64,000 nucleotides of DNA from Streptomyces cyaneus (GCF_004028635.1 NZ_RQJW01000006.1:372001-436000); one strand, 5' to 3'; positions 24,590 through 32,539 are shown, numbered from the stretch's first letter. Numbers and translations are program-made. The notes: a model not told the origin generated them from the letters alone.

Positions 24590-25335
24590 GCCCTCACCCG
24601 GATCCGGCTTGCACGGTTCAGCGGAGTCCGCAGGTCAGCAACGAGCTGACCGGACCACACCAGGTGCAGGACGACCGGACGGATGATCTCGCACGGGTGC
24701 CCGGCAAGCGCGGCCTCGACGGCCCCGATCGTCGGCTGGCAGGCGGCGGCTTCCATCACACGCGGGACGAGCGAGGCTTCCACCAGCTCCCGGCGCCGGT
24801 AGCCGGCGAGGAACCGCACGTTCTCCACGACCGTCTGCTCGGCCCCCGACCAGGTCTCATAGGCCCAGCCGCGGCGCGAACACACCTGGCGTGTCCAGTC
24901 GAACTGCGCGATCACCTTGGGTTCCCTCATGCGTGAGGGTGCCTTGACGTCCACGACGGTCACCAAACCGTCGGCATGCACGAGGAACAGATCAGGAACA
25001 TGACGGCGAATGCGGTCGCCGTCAGCGCCGACCAACTGGAACGGCTGGGCCGCGATCTCCACGACATCCGGTGTGAAATCGGCGATCATGATGCGGGCGA
25101 GCTCCAGCCGACTCTCGTAAGCCACGAGACGCCCCGTCGTGGCGGCGTGGTACCAGCCCGAGTAGTGCTTCCGGCCCCGGTACCAACGGAACTCGCGTAC
25201 CGGCTGTCCGCCGGCCACCTCGTCCACTGGGATCCTGTCGAGTACGGCCTCGACCAGCCGACCGTCGGCCCGCCGATAAGCCGCCCGAACCGTCCGACTA
25301 CCTGTCGCGTCCGCGACGCCTGGACCAGTCCCCAT
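24586..25335 (-). CDS. tnsA: TnsA-like endonuclease (5'-strand cleavage)
   Basis: 249 aa from the ATG at 25335, which has AAGGGG upstream; an ORF extension to 25,530 runs into the transposon terminus and is rejected. The TnsA fold shows the Glu in YESRLELARI (E74/E78), the Asp in HVPDLFLVHADG (D115) and the Lys in VTVVDVKAPSRM (K131), matching the E-D-K catalytic set of the Tn7 TnsA N-terminal nuclease. The remainder fits the TnsA C-terminal winged-helix region (RRGWAYETWSGAEQTVVENV). TnsA cuts the non-transferred strand so that the element leaves its donor entirely. It is first in the four-gene operon, next to the right end. Confidence 0.9.
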   Translation of the reverse strand: MGTGPGVADATGSRTVRAAYRRADGRLVEAVLDRIPVDEVAGGQPVREFRWYRGRKHYSGWYHAATTGRLVAYESRLELARIMIADFTPDVVEIAAQPFQLVGADGDRIRRHVPDLFLVHADGLVTVVDVKAPSRMREPKVIAQFDWTRQVCSRRGWAYETWSGAEQTVVENVRFLAGYRRRELVEASLVPRVMEAAACQPTIGAVEAALAGHPCEIIRPVVLHLVWSGQLVADLRTPLNRASRIRVRA

Positions 25336-25446
25336 GGCTGCCCCTTCGTGTCCGATGCCATCGACACCAAGACACTGGCAACCACCACGAGTAACGTGAA
25401 TGAGAAGCCCGGAAGACCAACGACGTAGTGGACCCGTGCGGTAAAG

Positions 25447-25473
25447 CACGGCCAGGCTCTGAGCCTGGCCGTG
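25447..25473. promoter_or_regulatory. perfect 13-bp palindrome upstream of tnsA
   Basis: CACGGCCAGGCTC, a single T, then GAGCCTGGCCGTG. It lies 112-138 bp before the tnsA start and 75-101 bp inside the right end. The position fits an operator controlling the tns operon, perhaps bound by one of the HTH domains of TniQ. It could also form a hairpin in the leader. Confidence 0.6.
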
Positions 25474-25548
25474 GACCGCAGAGAGCGTGTCGACTGACAA
25501 GTTGACGACAAGCCACTCGGACAGCGACATCTCTAATCGGAACCTACA
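25474..25548 (-). other. transposon right end with candidate TnsB/TniA sites
   Basis: Reading inward on the - strand: TGTAGGTTCCGA (25548-25537), then TGTCG at offset 20 as in the left end. The pair TGTCC-N8-TGTC follows (25523-25507), then a further TTGTCAG. The repeats are closer together than in the left end, matching the asymmetry of Tn7 ends. Confidence 0.7.
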
Positions 25549-25553
25549 CGTGG
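25549..25553. repeat. target site duplication, right copy (CGTGG)
   Basis: Identical to 11705-11709. It directly abuts the TGA stop codon (25554-25556, - strand) of the NlpC/P60 gene, so the element inserted just past that gene's 3' end. Confidence 0.9.
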
Positions 25554-26726
25554 TCAGGCCGGGCGGACCACGCTGTGGATCGACGACTCTCCGTCGTAGT
25601 AGATCGACTCCTCGCGGACGTACGCACCGGGCTTCGGGGCGTGGATCATCATGCCGTTGCCGATGTAGAGGCCCACGTGGGTGACGTCGTCGTAGAAGAA
25701 GATCAGGTCGCCGGGCTGGGCGTTGGAGAGGGAGACCGTGGTGCCGGCGTTGACCTGGTCGTAGGTGACGCGGGGGATGTCGACGCCCGCGGCCTTCCAG
25801 GCGGCCTGGGTGAGGCCGGAGCAGTCGTAGGAGTCGGGGCCGGTGGCGCCCCAGACGTACGGCTTGCCTATCTGGGAGCGGGCGAAGGCGAGGGCCTTCT
25901 CGGCCTTGGTGGCGTACGAGGAGTCCGACGTGGACGAGTCCGAGGTGCCCGAGTCGGACGAGGAGTCGCTGCTCTCCTGCTGCTGGGCCGCCTCCTGGCG
26001 CTGGCGCTCGGCCTCGGCCTCTGCTTGTTGCCGGGCCAGTTCCGCCGCTTTGCGGGCGGCCTCCTCCTGCTTGCGCTTCTCGATCGCGGCGAGGCGTGCC
26101 TTCTCCTCCGCCGTCAGCTTCGAGAGGAGTTCGCGTGCGTCGGACAGCTTCTGCTGGACGGTGGTCTTGGCAGTCTGCAGGTCGTTCTGCGACTCGGTGA
26201 GCGTCTCGAGGCTCTGGGTGGCCTCCTGGCGCTTCTTCATCGTCGCGGACTGCTGCGTGAAGTAGTCGTCGACCGCCTCCTTCTGACGGCCCGTCATGCG
26301 GTCCATCAGCTGGGTCTGGTCGAAGTAGTCCTGCGGGGTGTCCGCAAGGAGGAAGGTCGCCGTGTCGGGGGCGGCGGCGCCGGTGCGGTACTGGGCGGCG
26401 GCGTTGCGACCGAGTTCCTCGCGCGCGTCGTTGAGCTTCTGGGTGCGCTGGGCGACGTCGTCGAGGAGGGTGTCGACGCGCTTGCGCTGCTTCGCGGTCT
26501 TCTCCTTGGCCGCGTTGTACTTCTCGGTCGCCGACTCCGCCTGGCGGTAGAGGTCGTCGACCTTCTTCTCGACCTCTTCGAGGCTCGGCTTGTCGTCCGC
26601 CGAGGGGCTCGCGTTGGCCGTCTGGGACAGCAGGGCCACGGAGGTGAGGGCCGCCGTGGCGAGGGCGGGGGGCCGTATGCCTGCTACGCGCGTACCTGCG
26701 GGACGCGACTTGCGGTGCGACGCCAA
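25554..26726 (-). CDS. secreted NlpC/P60 peptidoglycan endopeptidase (paralogue 2), riboswitch-controlled
   Basis: 390 aa from the TTG at 26726, with AGGAG about 9 bases upstream. A signal peptide (SRPAGTRVAGIRPPALATAA ... ANA) precedes a long coiled coil (~45-240) rich in Glu/Lys/Gln. A Ser/Asp-rich linker (QESSDSSSDSGTSDSSTSDS) leads to the NlpC/P60 domain (~275-390), with catalytic Cys in YDCSGLTQAAW and His in THVGLYIGNGMMIHAP. It cleaves peptidoglycan stem peptides outside the cell. A c-di-AMP riboswitch lies in its leader. The transposon is inserted immediately after its stop codon; the coding sequence is intact, but the native terminator has been displaced to the far side of the element. 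Confidence 0.95.
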   Translation of the reverse strand: MASHRKSRPAGTRVAGIRPPALATAALTSVALLSQTANASPSADDKPSLEEVEKKVDDLYRQAESATEKYNAAKEKTAKQRKRVDTLLDDVAQRTQKLNDAREELGRNAAAQYRTGAAAPDTATFLLADTPQDYFDQTQLMDRMTGRQKEAVDDYFTQQSATMKKRQEATQSLETLTESQNDLQTAKTTVQQKLSDARELLSKLTAEEKARLAAIEKRKQEEAARKAAELARQQAEAEAERQRQEAAQQQESSDSSSDSGTSDSSTSDSSYATKAEKALAFARSQIGKPYVWGATGPDSYDCSGLTQAAWKAAGVDIPRVTYDQVNAGTTVSLSNAQPGDLIFFYDDVTHVGLYIGNGMMIHAPKPGAYVREESIYYDGESSIHSVVRPA

Positions 26727-26746
26727 GGGAGGCGACTCCTTCCGTA

Positions 26747-26898
26747 CTCCGCCTACCGAGTTAGCTGTCGGGTTCGGGCGGGTGGTCCGGAAGGGTTGCC
26801 CTACGGCCTGTCCCTGGGCAGGGTCGGGCCGATTCACCCCAAGTTCGGTGGGTCCCCGGCTCCGGCAGCGCGGCGGCGTACCGGACTCGGCGGAGGCC
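26747..26898 (-). ncRNA. ydaO/yuaA-type c-di-AMP riboswitch
   Basis: The leader of the NlpC/P60 gene contains the hallmark conserved blocks of this aptamer in order: GCCGGGGACCCACC, GGGGTGAATC (26840-26831) and CAGCTAACTCGGTAGGC (26767-26751). The terminal stem can form between GCCGAGT near 26,890 and ACTCGGT near 26,757. It ends about 20 bases before the start codon, so it could act on transcription or by occluding AAGGAG. In Streptomyces, ydaO elements are known ahead of rpf and NlpC/P60 hydrolase genes, where c-di-AMP lowers expression. Confidence 0.92.
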
Positions 26899-27295
26899 GT
26901 GCGGCCCGGCGACGTTCGCCGGTGGAGGTCGTACGGCCTGTCCGGCACGGTAGCCAACTCGTGTGGCCCCTGTGAAGGTTGATGTTCGATATGCCCGATA
27001 CATTTTCGTGACCTTGGGTCAGGGAGTTGGGGGTGGTGGTTGATGGGGGTGGGTCTGCGGGGTGTTGTGTTTTTTGGGTGATGTGCTGGCTTTAGGTGTC
27101 TTCGGTCACTGGGGGGGTGCTTTGGTCGTCGGTGGGAAGTCCGGGTTCGGGGCGATTGCGGATCGTGACGGGAGGGGTGTGGAGGGTGAGGGGGGTGCGG
27201 GGGGGTCGGGTCTGGAAGATCGTCTGGTTCTGAAACCGGCGATGTTCTCGGGGTGGCCGCGGGCTGTCAGTGGGGCGCCCTAGACTCGGAGAGCG
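26899..27295. other. divergent intergenic region between nlpC riboswitch and pcrA
   Basis: It must hold promoters for the leftward hydrolase gene and the rightward helicase gene. The segment 27,020-27,290 is T/G-rich on the + strand (e.g. TTGTGTTTTTTGGG) with no protein-like ORF. No confident promoter hexamers could be chosen. Confidence 0.5.
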
Positions 27296-29779
27296 ATGAG
27301 CAGCCTCTTTGACGACAGCTTCCTGGCGGACCTCCAGGCCCCACGGGCCCACGAGGAAGAACCCCCGCCGCCCGAGGACGATCACTCTCCGGAGCCGGTT
27401 CCGGACGATCTGTTCGGCGGGAAGTTCGACGTGCCTCCGGACCGGGACGCCTACTACCGCGACGGCGCCCCGCGCCCGGCCATCGACGCGGCCGCGCTGC
27501 TGGAAGGGCTGAACGAGAACCAGCGTGCGGCCGTCGTCCACTCCGGCACGCCGCTGCTCATCGTGGCCGGCGCCGGGTCCGGTAAGACGCGTGTGCTCAC
27601 CCACCGCATCGCCCATCTGCTGGCCGAGCGGAATGTGCATCCGGGGCAGATCCTCGCGATCACCTTCACCAACAAGGCCGCGGGCGAGATGAAGGAGCGC
27701 GTCGAGCAGCTCGTCGGCCCGCGCGCGAACGCGATGTGGGTGATGACCTTCCACAGCGCGTGTGTCCGCATCCTGCGCAGGGAGAGCAAGAAGCTCGGGT
27801 TCACGTCGTCCTTCTCGATCTACGACGCCGCCGACAGCAAGCGGCTGATGGCGCTCGTCTGCCGGGACCTGGATCTCGACCCGAAGAGGTTTCCGCCCAA
27901 GTCCTTCAGCGCCAAGATCAGCAACCTGAAGAACGAGCTGATCGACGAGGAGGACTTCGCCGCCCAGGCGACGGACGGCTTCGAGAAGACCCTCGCTCAG
28001 GCCTACGCCCTGTACCAGTCGAGGTTGCGGGAAGCCAACGCCCTCGACTTCGACGACCTGATCATGACGACGGTCAACCTGCTGCGCGCCTTCCCGGACG
28101 TCGCCGAGCACTACCGCCGTCGCTTCCGCCATGTGCTGGTGGACGAGTACCAGGACACCAACCACGCGCAGTACGCCCTCGTGCGCGAGCTCGTCGGGAC
28201 CAGCGAGCACCCGGTCGACGTACCGCCCAGCGACTACGACATCCCGCCCGCCGAGCTGTGTGTGGTGGGTGACGCCGACCAGTCGATCTACGCCTTCCGG
28301 GGCGCCACCATCCGCAACATCCTCCAGTTCGAGGAGGACTACCCGCAGGCGACGACGATCCTGCTGGAGCAGAACTACCGCTCCACGCAGACGATCCTGA
28401 CCGCCGCCAACGCGGTCATCGAGCGCAACGAGTCCCGCCGCCCCAAGAACCTGTGGACCAACGCGGGCGCGGGCGCGCGGATCACCGGCTATGTCGCCGA
28501 CACCGAGCACGACGAGGCGCAGTTCGTCGCCGACGAGATAGACCGACTGACCGACGCGGGGGACGCGAAGGCCGGCGACGTCGCGGTCTTCTACCGTACG
28601 AACGCCCAGTCCCGTGTCTTCGAAGAGGTCTTCATCCGCGTCGGCCTGCCCTACAAGGTCGTCGGCGGGGTCCGCTTCTACGAGCGCAAGGAGGTCCGGG
28701 ACGTCCTGGCCTACCTGCGGGTACTGGCCAACCCCGAGGACTCCGTGCCGCTGCGGCGGATCCTCAACGTCCCCAAGCGCGGCATCGGTGACCGCGCCGA
28801 GGCGATGATCGACGCCCTTTCACAGCGGGAGAAGATCAGCTTCCCGCAGGCGCTCAAGCGCGTGGACGAGGCGTACGGCATGGCCGCGCGGTCGACCAAC
28901 GCCGTCAAGCGGTTCAACACGCTGATGGAGGAGCTCCGTACGATCGTCGAGTCCGGCGCCGGACCGGCGACCGTCCTGGAGGCTGTGCTCGAGCGGACCG
29001 GCTATCTCGCCGAGTTGCAGGCTTCCACGGATCCTCAGGACGAGACCCGTATCGAGAACCTTCAAGAACTCGCGGCCGTGGCCCTGGAGTTCGAGCAGGA
29101 GTCGGGTGAGGGTGAGGCCTCCGGCGGGCTCGCGGACTTCCTGGAGCGGGTGGCCCTGGTCGCCGACTCCGACCAGATTCCCGACGAGGACGAGGACGGC
29201 TCCGGCGTCATCACCCTGATGACCCTGCACACGGCCAAGGGACTTGAGTTCCCGGTCGTCTTCCTCACCGGCATGGAGGACGGCGTCTTCCCGCACATGC
29301 GCGCCCTCGGCCAGGCCAAGGAGCTGGAGGAGGAGCGGCGGCTCGCCTACGTGGGCATCACGCGCGCGCGTGAACGGCTGTATCTGACGCGGTCGTCGAT
29401 GCGGAGCGCGTGGGGGCAGCCGTCGTACAACCCGCCCTCCCGCTTCCTGGAGGAGATCCCGGCGGCGCACGTGGACTGGAAGCGCACGGGCGCCACCGCA
29501 CCGGTCTCCTCCGGCCCGGCGTCCGGTGTGGCCGCCTCGCTGTCCTCGTCCCGCTCACGCTCCGCGGCCTCGGGCGCGTCCGGTTTCGCCACGCGCCGTA
29601 CCTCGGAGAAGCCCGTCGTCCAGCTGGCGGTCGGGGACCGGGTCACGCACGACCAGTTCGGGCTCGGCACCGTGATGGCGGTCAAGGGCACGGGCGCGAA
29701 CACCGAGGCGACGATCGACTTCGGGGACACCAAGCCGAAGCGGTTGCTGCTGCGGTACGCGCCGGTGGAGAAGCTCTAG
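27296..29779 (+). CDS. pcrA: ATP-dependent DNA helicase PcrA/UvrD
   Basis: 827 aa, ATG with GGAG upstream. It is a superfamily 1A 3'-5' helicase: Q-motif LNENQRAAV (~75), Walker A VAGAGSGKTRVLTHR (~92-106), motif II VDEYQDTN, motif III GDADQSIYAFRGA and motif IV EQNYRST. Motif V (TLHTAKGLEFPVVFL) and motif VI (YVGITRARERL) are also present. The C-terminus ends with the PcrA-type Tudor-like fold (VGDRVTHDQFGLGTVMAVKG ... DFGDTKPKRLLLRYAPVEKL). It acts in nucleotide excision repair, replication restart and removal of proteins from DNA. The N-terminal ~70 residues are an acidic, actinobacteria-type extension. A GC hairpin terminator follows the stop. Confidence 0.97.
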   Translation: MSSLFDDSFLADLQAPRAHEEEPPPPEDDHSPEPVPDDLFGGKFDVPPDRDAYYRDGAPRPAIDAAALLEGLNENQRAAVVHSGTPLLIVAGAGSGKTRVLTHRIAHLLAERNVHPGQILAITFTNKAAGEMKERVEQLVGPRANAMWVMTFHSACVRILRRESKKLGFTSSFSIYDAADSKRLMALVCRDLDLDPKRFPPKSFSAKISNLKNELIDEEDFAAQATDGFEKTLAQAYALYQSRLREANALDFDDLIMTTVNLLRAFPDVAEHYRRRFRHVLVDEYQDTNHAQYALVRELVGTSEHPVDVPPSDYDIPPAELCVVGDADQSIYAFRGATIRNILQFEEDYPQATTILLEQNYRSTQTILTAANAVIERNESRRPKNLWTNAGAGARITGYVADTEHDEAQFVADEIDRLTDAGDAKAGDVAVFYRTNAQSRVFEEVFIRVGLPYKVVGGVRFYERKEVRDVLAYLRVLANPEDSVPLRRILNVPKRGIGDRAEAMIDALSQREKISFPQALKRVDEAYGMAARSTNAVKRFNTLMEELRTIVESGAGPATVLEAVLERTGYLAELQASTDPQDETRIENLQELAAVALEFEQESGEGEASGGLADFLERVALVADSDQIPDEDEDGSGVITLMTLHTAKGLEFPVVFLTGMEDGVFPHMRALGQAKELEEERRLAYVGITRARERLYLTRSSMRSAWGQPSYNPPSRFLEEIPAAHVDWKRTGATAPVSSGPASGVAASLSSSRSRSAASGASGFATRRTSEKPVVQLAVGDRVTHDQFGLGTVMAVKGTGANTEATIDFGDTKPKRLLLRYAPVEKL

Positions 29780-29792
29780 CAACGACAAGTGT

Positions 29793-29818
29793 GCGCCCCC
29801 GCTGCAGGGCGGGGGCGC
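29793..29818. terminator. GC hairpin between convergent pcrA and M23 genes
   Basis: GCGCCCCCGC, loop TGCAGG, GCGGGGGCGC; 10-bp stem placed 13 bp after the pcrA stop and before the convergent peptidase stop, so it can serve both directions. There is no T-tract, as usual in Streptomyces. Confidence 0.75.
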
Positions 29819-29849
29819 CGCATCACGAAGAGTCGCCTGCGTCGGGGCG

Positions 29850-31412
29850 CTACGTCGGGTTGATCCCGTGGCTGCGCAGCCAGGGAAGCGGGTCTATGGC
29901 CGAGCCGCCACCCGGTCGTACCTCGAAGTGCAGGTGCGGTCCGGTCGAGTTGCCGGAATTGCCGGAGTACGCGATCGGATCGCCGGCCTTCACCGTCGTA
30001 CCGGAGGCGACACGGTAGCTGGAGAGGTGGCAGTACCACGTCTCCGTACCGTCCTTCGCGGTCACGATCATCATGTTGCCGTAGGCGCTGTTCCACTGCG
30101 TCCGGACGGTGCCGTCGGTCGCGGACATCACCGTCGTGCCGTACGAGACGGGGAAGTCGATGCCGGTGTGCACGGACATCCAGTTGATGCCGGCCTGGCC
30201 GAAGTAGGCGCTGAGGCCGTGCTGCGCCACCGGAAGGGCGAACTTGGGGCGCAGCCGCTCCTTGCGGGCCGCCTCCTCCGCCGCCTTCTTCTTCTCCGCC
30301 GCCTGCTGGGCCTTGAGGTCGATGCGCTCCTGCGTACGGCTGGCCCGGTCGGCGAAGTCGTCGGCGCCGGCGGAGAGGCTCTCGAGCTGGGTGTCCAGCT
30401 TGTTGTTCGCCATGGACGGCTTCACGGCCTCGGCGTCCGAGGCCGTCGTCGTCGTGTCCTTGTCGTCGGTCGCCAGGCTGCCGACGGAGGCGGCGGCGAT
30501 CCCCGCGACGCCCATCACACACGCCGAGGGCACGGCGATCGTCAGCAGCGCGGAGCGCTTGGGGGGCGTACGGCGGCGGGAGCGGGCCCCGCTGCGGGAG
30601 GCGGCGCGCGAGGAGGGGGCCGGAGCGGACTCCTCCTGGTCGTCGAGGAGCGGGGCGGCGGCGGGAAACTCGCCGGTGGCGCTCAACTCGGCTTCGCGCT
30701 GGGCGGGGTCGCCGTACGCGGCGGGGTCGTACGTGGTGGAGTCGTCGTACGTCGTCGGGTCGTCGTACGGGGTGGGGGTGGCGTGCTCGATCTGCTCGAA
30801 GAGCGCGGTCGCCTGTTGATCGAAGGATTCTGCTGACTGCTCGTACTCGTCGGCTGCCTGCGCGGGGGTGCCGGTGCCGCCGTCGGAGTTCCACTGCGTG
30901 GCGTCGTACGCCCCGGTGTCGAATGCCTGCGTGCCCCATTCCCACTGCTGGGTCTGGTCGGCCGGGGCGTTGGACTGGTCGGGCTGGAGCCAACTGCTCG
31001 CGTCCCAATGGCCGGAGGTGTCGTGGCCGTTGGCCTGCTGCGGAACGAAAGCGAGTCGCTCGTGTTCGGCCGTCCAGGCCGTGGTGTCGTACGCGCCGCT
31101 GTCGTACGCGGCGTGGTGCTGGGCCGCGTAGGCGTCGTAGTTCACGGTGTGGTGGTTGCCCGTGGACCACTGCGTGGAGTCGTACGCGCCCGTGTTCTCG
31201 CCGGGAAGGCTGCCGAACAGGGGGTCCGCGTCGAAGGTCGGGGCGGCGTGGGCGTGGCCGGCGGCGCCGAACTGGTTGGCGTCGTAGGTGCCGTAGGTGG
31301 TCGAGTCACCGTAGTGGGCTTCCTGAGCGCCGTACGACGCGTAGTGCGCCGAGGCGGCATCGGAAGCCGTAGCCGAGGAGGTCATGGTCCCCGACGGGTG
31401 ACGATCGTTCAC
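29850..31412 (-). CDS. membrane-anchored M23 (LytM-type) metallopeptidase
   Basis: About 520 aa from the GTG at 31412 (AGAGAAG upstream; ATG at 31385 is an alternative). The first ~280 residues are Tyr/Asp/Thr/Gln-rich and repetitive (DDPTTYDDSTTYDPAAY) and cytoplasmic. A basic patch (SRRRTPPKRS) precedes one transmembrane segment, then a coiled coil (QERIDLKAQQAAEKKKAAEEA). The C-terminal ~125 residues are an M23 domain: HTGIDF (H and D zinc ligands), an intermediate WYCHLS and the HLHFEV motif. M23 enzymes cut glycine-containing or stem-peptide cross-links in peptidoglycan; the catalytic motifs look complete. The long disordered cytoplasmic arm is typical of Streptomyces orthologues near pcrA. 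Confidence 0.92.
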   Translation of the reverse strand: MNDRHPSGTMTSSATASDAASAHYASYGAQEAHYGDSTTYGTYDANQFGAAGHAHAAPTFDADPLFGSLPGENTGAYDSTQWSTGNHHTVNYDAYAAQHHAAYDSGAYDTTAWTAEHERLAFVPQQANGHDTSGHWDASSWLQPDQSNAPADQTQQWEWGTQAFDTGAYDATQWNSDGGTGTPAQAADEYEQSAESFDQQATALFEQIEHATPTPYDDPTTYDDSTTYDPAAYGDPAQREAELSATGEFPAAAPLLDDQEESAPAPSSRAASRSGARSRRRTPPKRSALLTIAVPSACVMGVAGIAAASVGSLATDDKDTTTTASDAEAVKPSMANNKLDTQLESLSAGADDFADRASRTQERIDLKAQQAAEKKKAAEEAARKERLRPKFALPVAQHGLSAYFGQAGINWMSVHTGIDFPVSYGTTVMSATDGTVRTQWNSAYGNMMIVTAKDGTETWYCHLSSYRVASGTTVKAGDPIAYSGNSGNSTGPHLHFEVRPGGGSAIDPLPWLRSHGINPT

Positions 31413-31678
31413 CAACTTCTCTCTCGCCTCGACAACAGGGGCTGCCAGAGCAGTGCGGCGACTGTACCCGGCGGTACGCGGGCACGACAATCTTCGGCAG
31501 GTTTTGCGCGCGCAGGAAACGGGCATTCGGCCGTGTTTTGGCGGACTGCGGGCGCGAGTTTGGCCTTGCGTTCGAAGAATGTTCGATGTCGGGCGGCTGT
31601 CCTGAGGCTGTGTGCCGAGTGTGAATCAGGTGTTGGGGCTGCTGCCGGGGTCGTCGAGGGTGCTGTTCAGGCGGGCGG

Positions 31679-32539
31679 TCACGCCACTGTCAGGCCGTCG
31701 GCCTGTGCGGCGGCTTCGGCTCCGGTCCGTGCGGTGTCCAGGGCCTGCCGTATCCCGGTCGCCACGGCGGGGTGCACCGGCAGGGCGAGGTGGCCGATGC
31801 CGCTCACGCGGACGTTCTGCGCCATCAGGTCCGGGTGGTCGATGCAGGCCGTCTCCAGCGGGTCCATCAAGTGGTCGAGGTCGCTCCAGAAGCTCACGAA
31901 GTGGGTACGGCAGCCGGGCGCGGGCCTGGCCAGCTCATCGAGGACCGGTGAGCCGGGGCGCATCTGACGCACGATGGGATGCGCGTTCGCCAGTGGGACG
32001 ACACGGGTGCCGGAGTGCGGTGTGCCGAGCGTGACGAGCGTGCGGACCCTGAGATCGCCACCGAGACGCTGCACGTAGTAACGCGCTATGAGCCCGCCGA
32101 GGCTGTGCCCGACGATGTCGACCTGGCTGCTGCCGGTGCGCTCGCAGATCCCCTCTATGTGCCGGCCGAGCAGTTCGGCGGCGGTGCGGATGTCGCAGGT
32201 CAGCGGCGAGTAGTTGAGCGACTCGACCTGGTGCCTGCCGTGCTGGGCGAGGCTGCGGCGCAGCAGGACGAAGACCGAGCGGTTGTCTATGAAGCCGTGC
32301 AGCAGGACGACGGGGGGTTTGGTCTCCGTCGGCAGCTGGGCGGTGTCCTGTGCGGGGAGTGCCGGAGTGGTCCGGCGCTCCTGGGCGATGCCGGAGGGAT
32401 ACAGGAGCAGGTGTCCGGCGAGGATCGCGATCTCCAGGGCGGTCGCCTTCAGCAGGGCCACGGAGAGGCCGGCGAGTCTGCTCGGGAGCAGGCGCCGACA
32501 GAGCGGAAGAAAGGGGAGTGCTGCCCCGGTGACCTTCAT
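31679..32539 (-). CDS. alpha/beta-hydrolase, lipase-type
   Basis: 286 aa. The N-terminus has one hydrophobic segment (GLSVALLKATALEIAILAGHLLLY) that anchors or exports it. The hydrolase core has PPVVLLHGFIDNRSVF (oxyanion loop), the nucleophile elbow VDIVGHSLGGLIARYY (Ser) and LVTLGTPHSGT. The acid is near SDLDHLMDP and the catalytic His in VSGIGHLALPVHP. This pattern fits triacylglycerol lipases/esterases of the Streptomyces 'lipase class 2' type. Substrate not defined. It is transcribed leftward, 267 bp from the end of the M23 gene's coding start side. Confidence 0.9.
   Translation of the reverse strand: MKVTGAALPFLPLCRRLLPSRLAGLSVALLKATALEIAILAGHLLLYPSGIAQERRTTPALPAQDTAQLPTETKPPVVLLHGFIDNRSVFVLLRRSLAQHGRHQVESLNYSPLTCDIRTAAELLGRHIEGICERTGSSQVDIVGHSLGGLIARYYVQRLGGDLRVRTLVTLGTPHSGTRVVPLANAHPIVRQMRPGSPVLDELARPAPGCRTHFVSFWSDLDHLMDPLETACIDHPDLMAQNVRVSGIGHLALPVHPAVATGIRQALDTARTGAEAAAQADGLTVA

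Larger units (their letters stand above)
11710..25548. mobile_element. complete 13.8-kb Tn7-like transposon (TnsA-TniA-TniB-TniQ) with STAND NTPase cargo
   Basis: Both ends begin TGTAGGTTCCGA reading inward: 11710-11721 on the + strand and 25537-25548 on the - strand, giving TGT...ACA termini. Seven bases further in, both ends carry TGTCG at the same offset. The element is flanked by the 5-bp duplication CGTGG. The four transposition genes lie at the right end, transcribed inward, as in Tn7. Left to right the content is: PIN-domain gene (-), IS3 OrfA remnant (-), XRE regulator (+), IS701 remnant (-), STAND/NACHT NTPase (+), then tniQ, tniB, tniA and tnsA (all -). TnsA implies cut-and-paste movement rather than cointegrate formation. 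The perfect ends and intact genes suggest a recent insertion. No cas genes or CRISPR array are present. Confidence 0.93.

Noticed and set aside
25336..25530. N-terminal extension of the tnsA ORF to 25,530
   Set aside because: It would encode protein from the transposon's own terminal repeats; ATG 25335 has a good ribosome-binding site and matches TnsA length.
11710..25548. CRISPR-associated transposon (CAST)
   Set aside because: No cas6/7/8 or cas12k-like gene and no CRISPR array are inside the element; TniQ is long and HTH-rich rather than the short Cascade-linked type.
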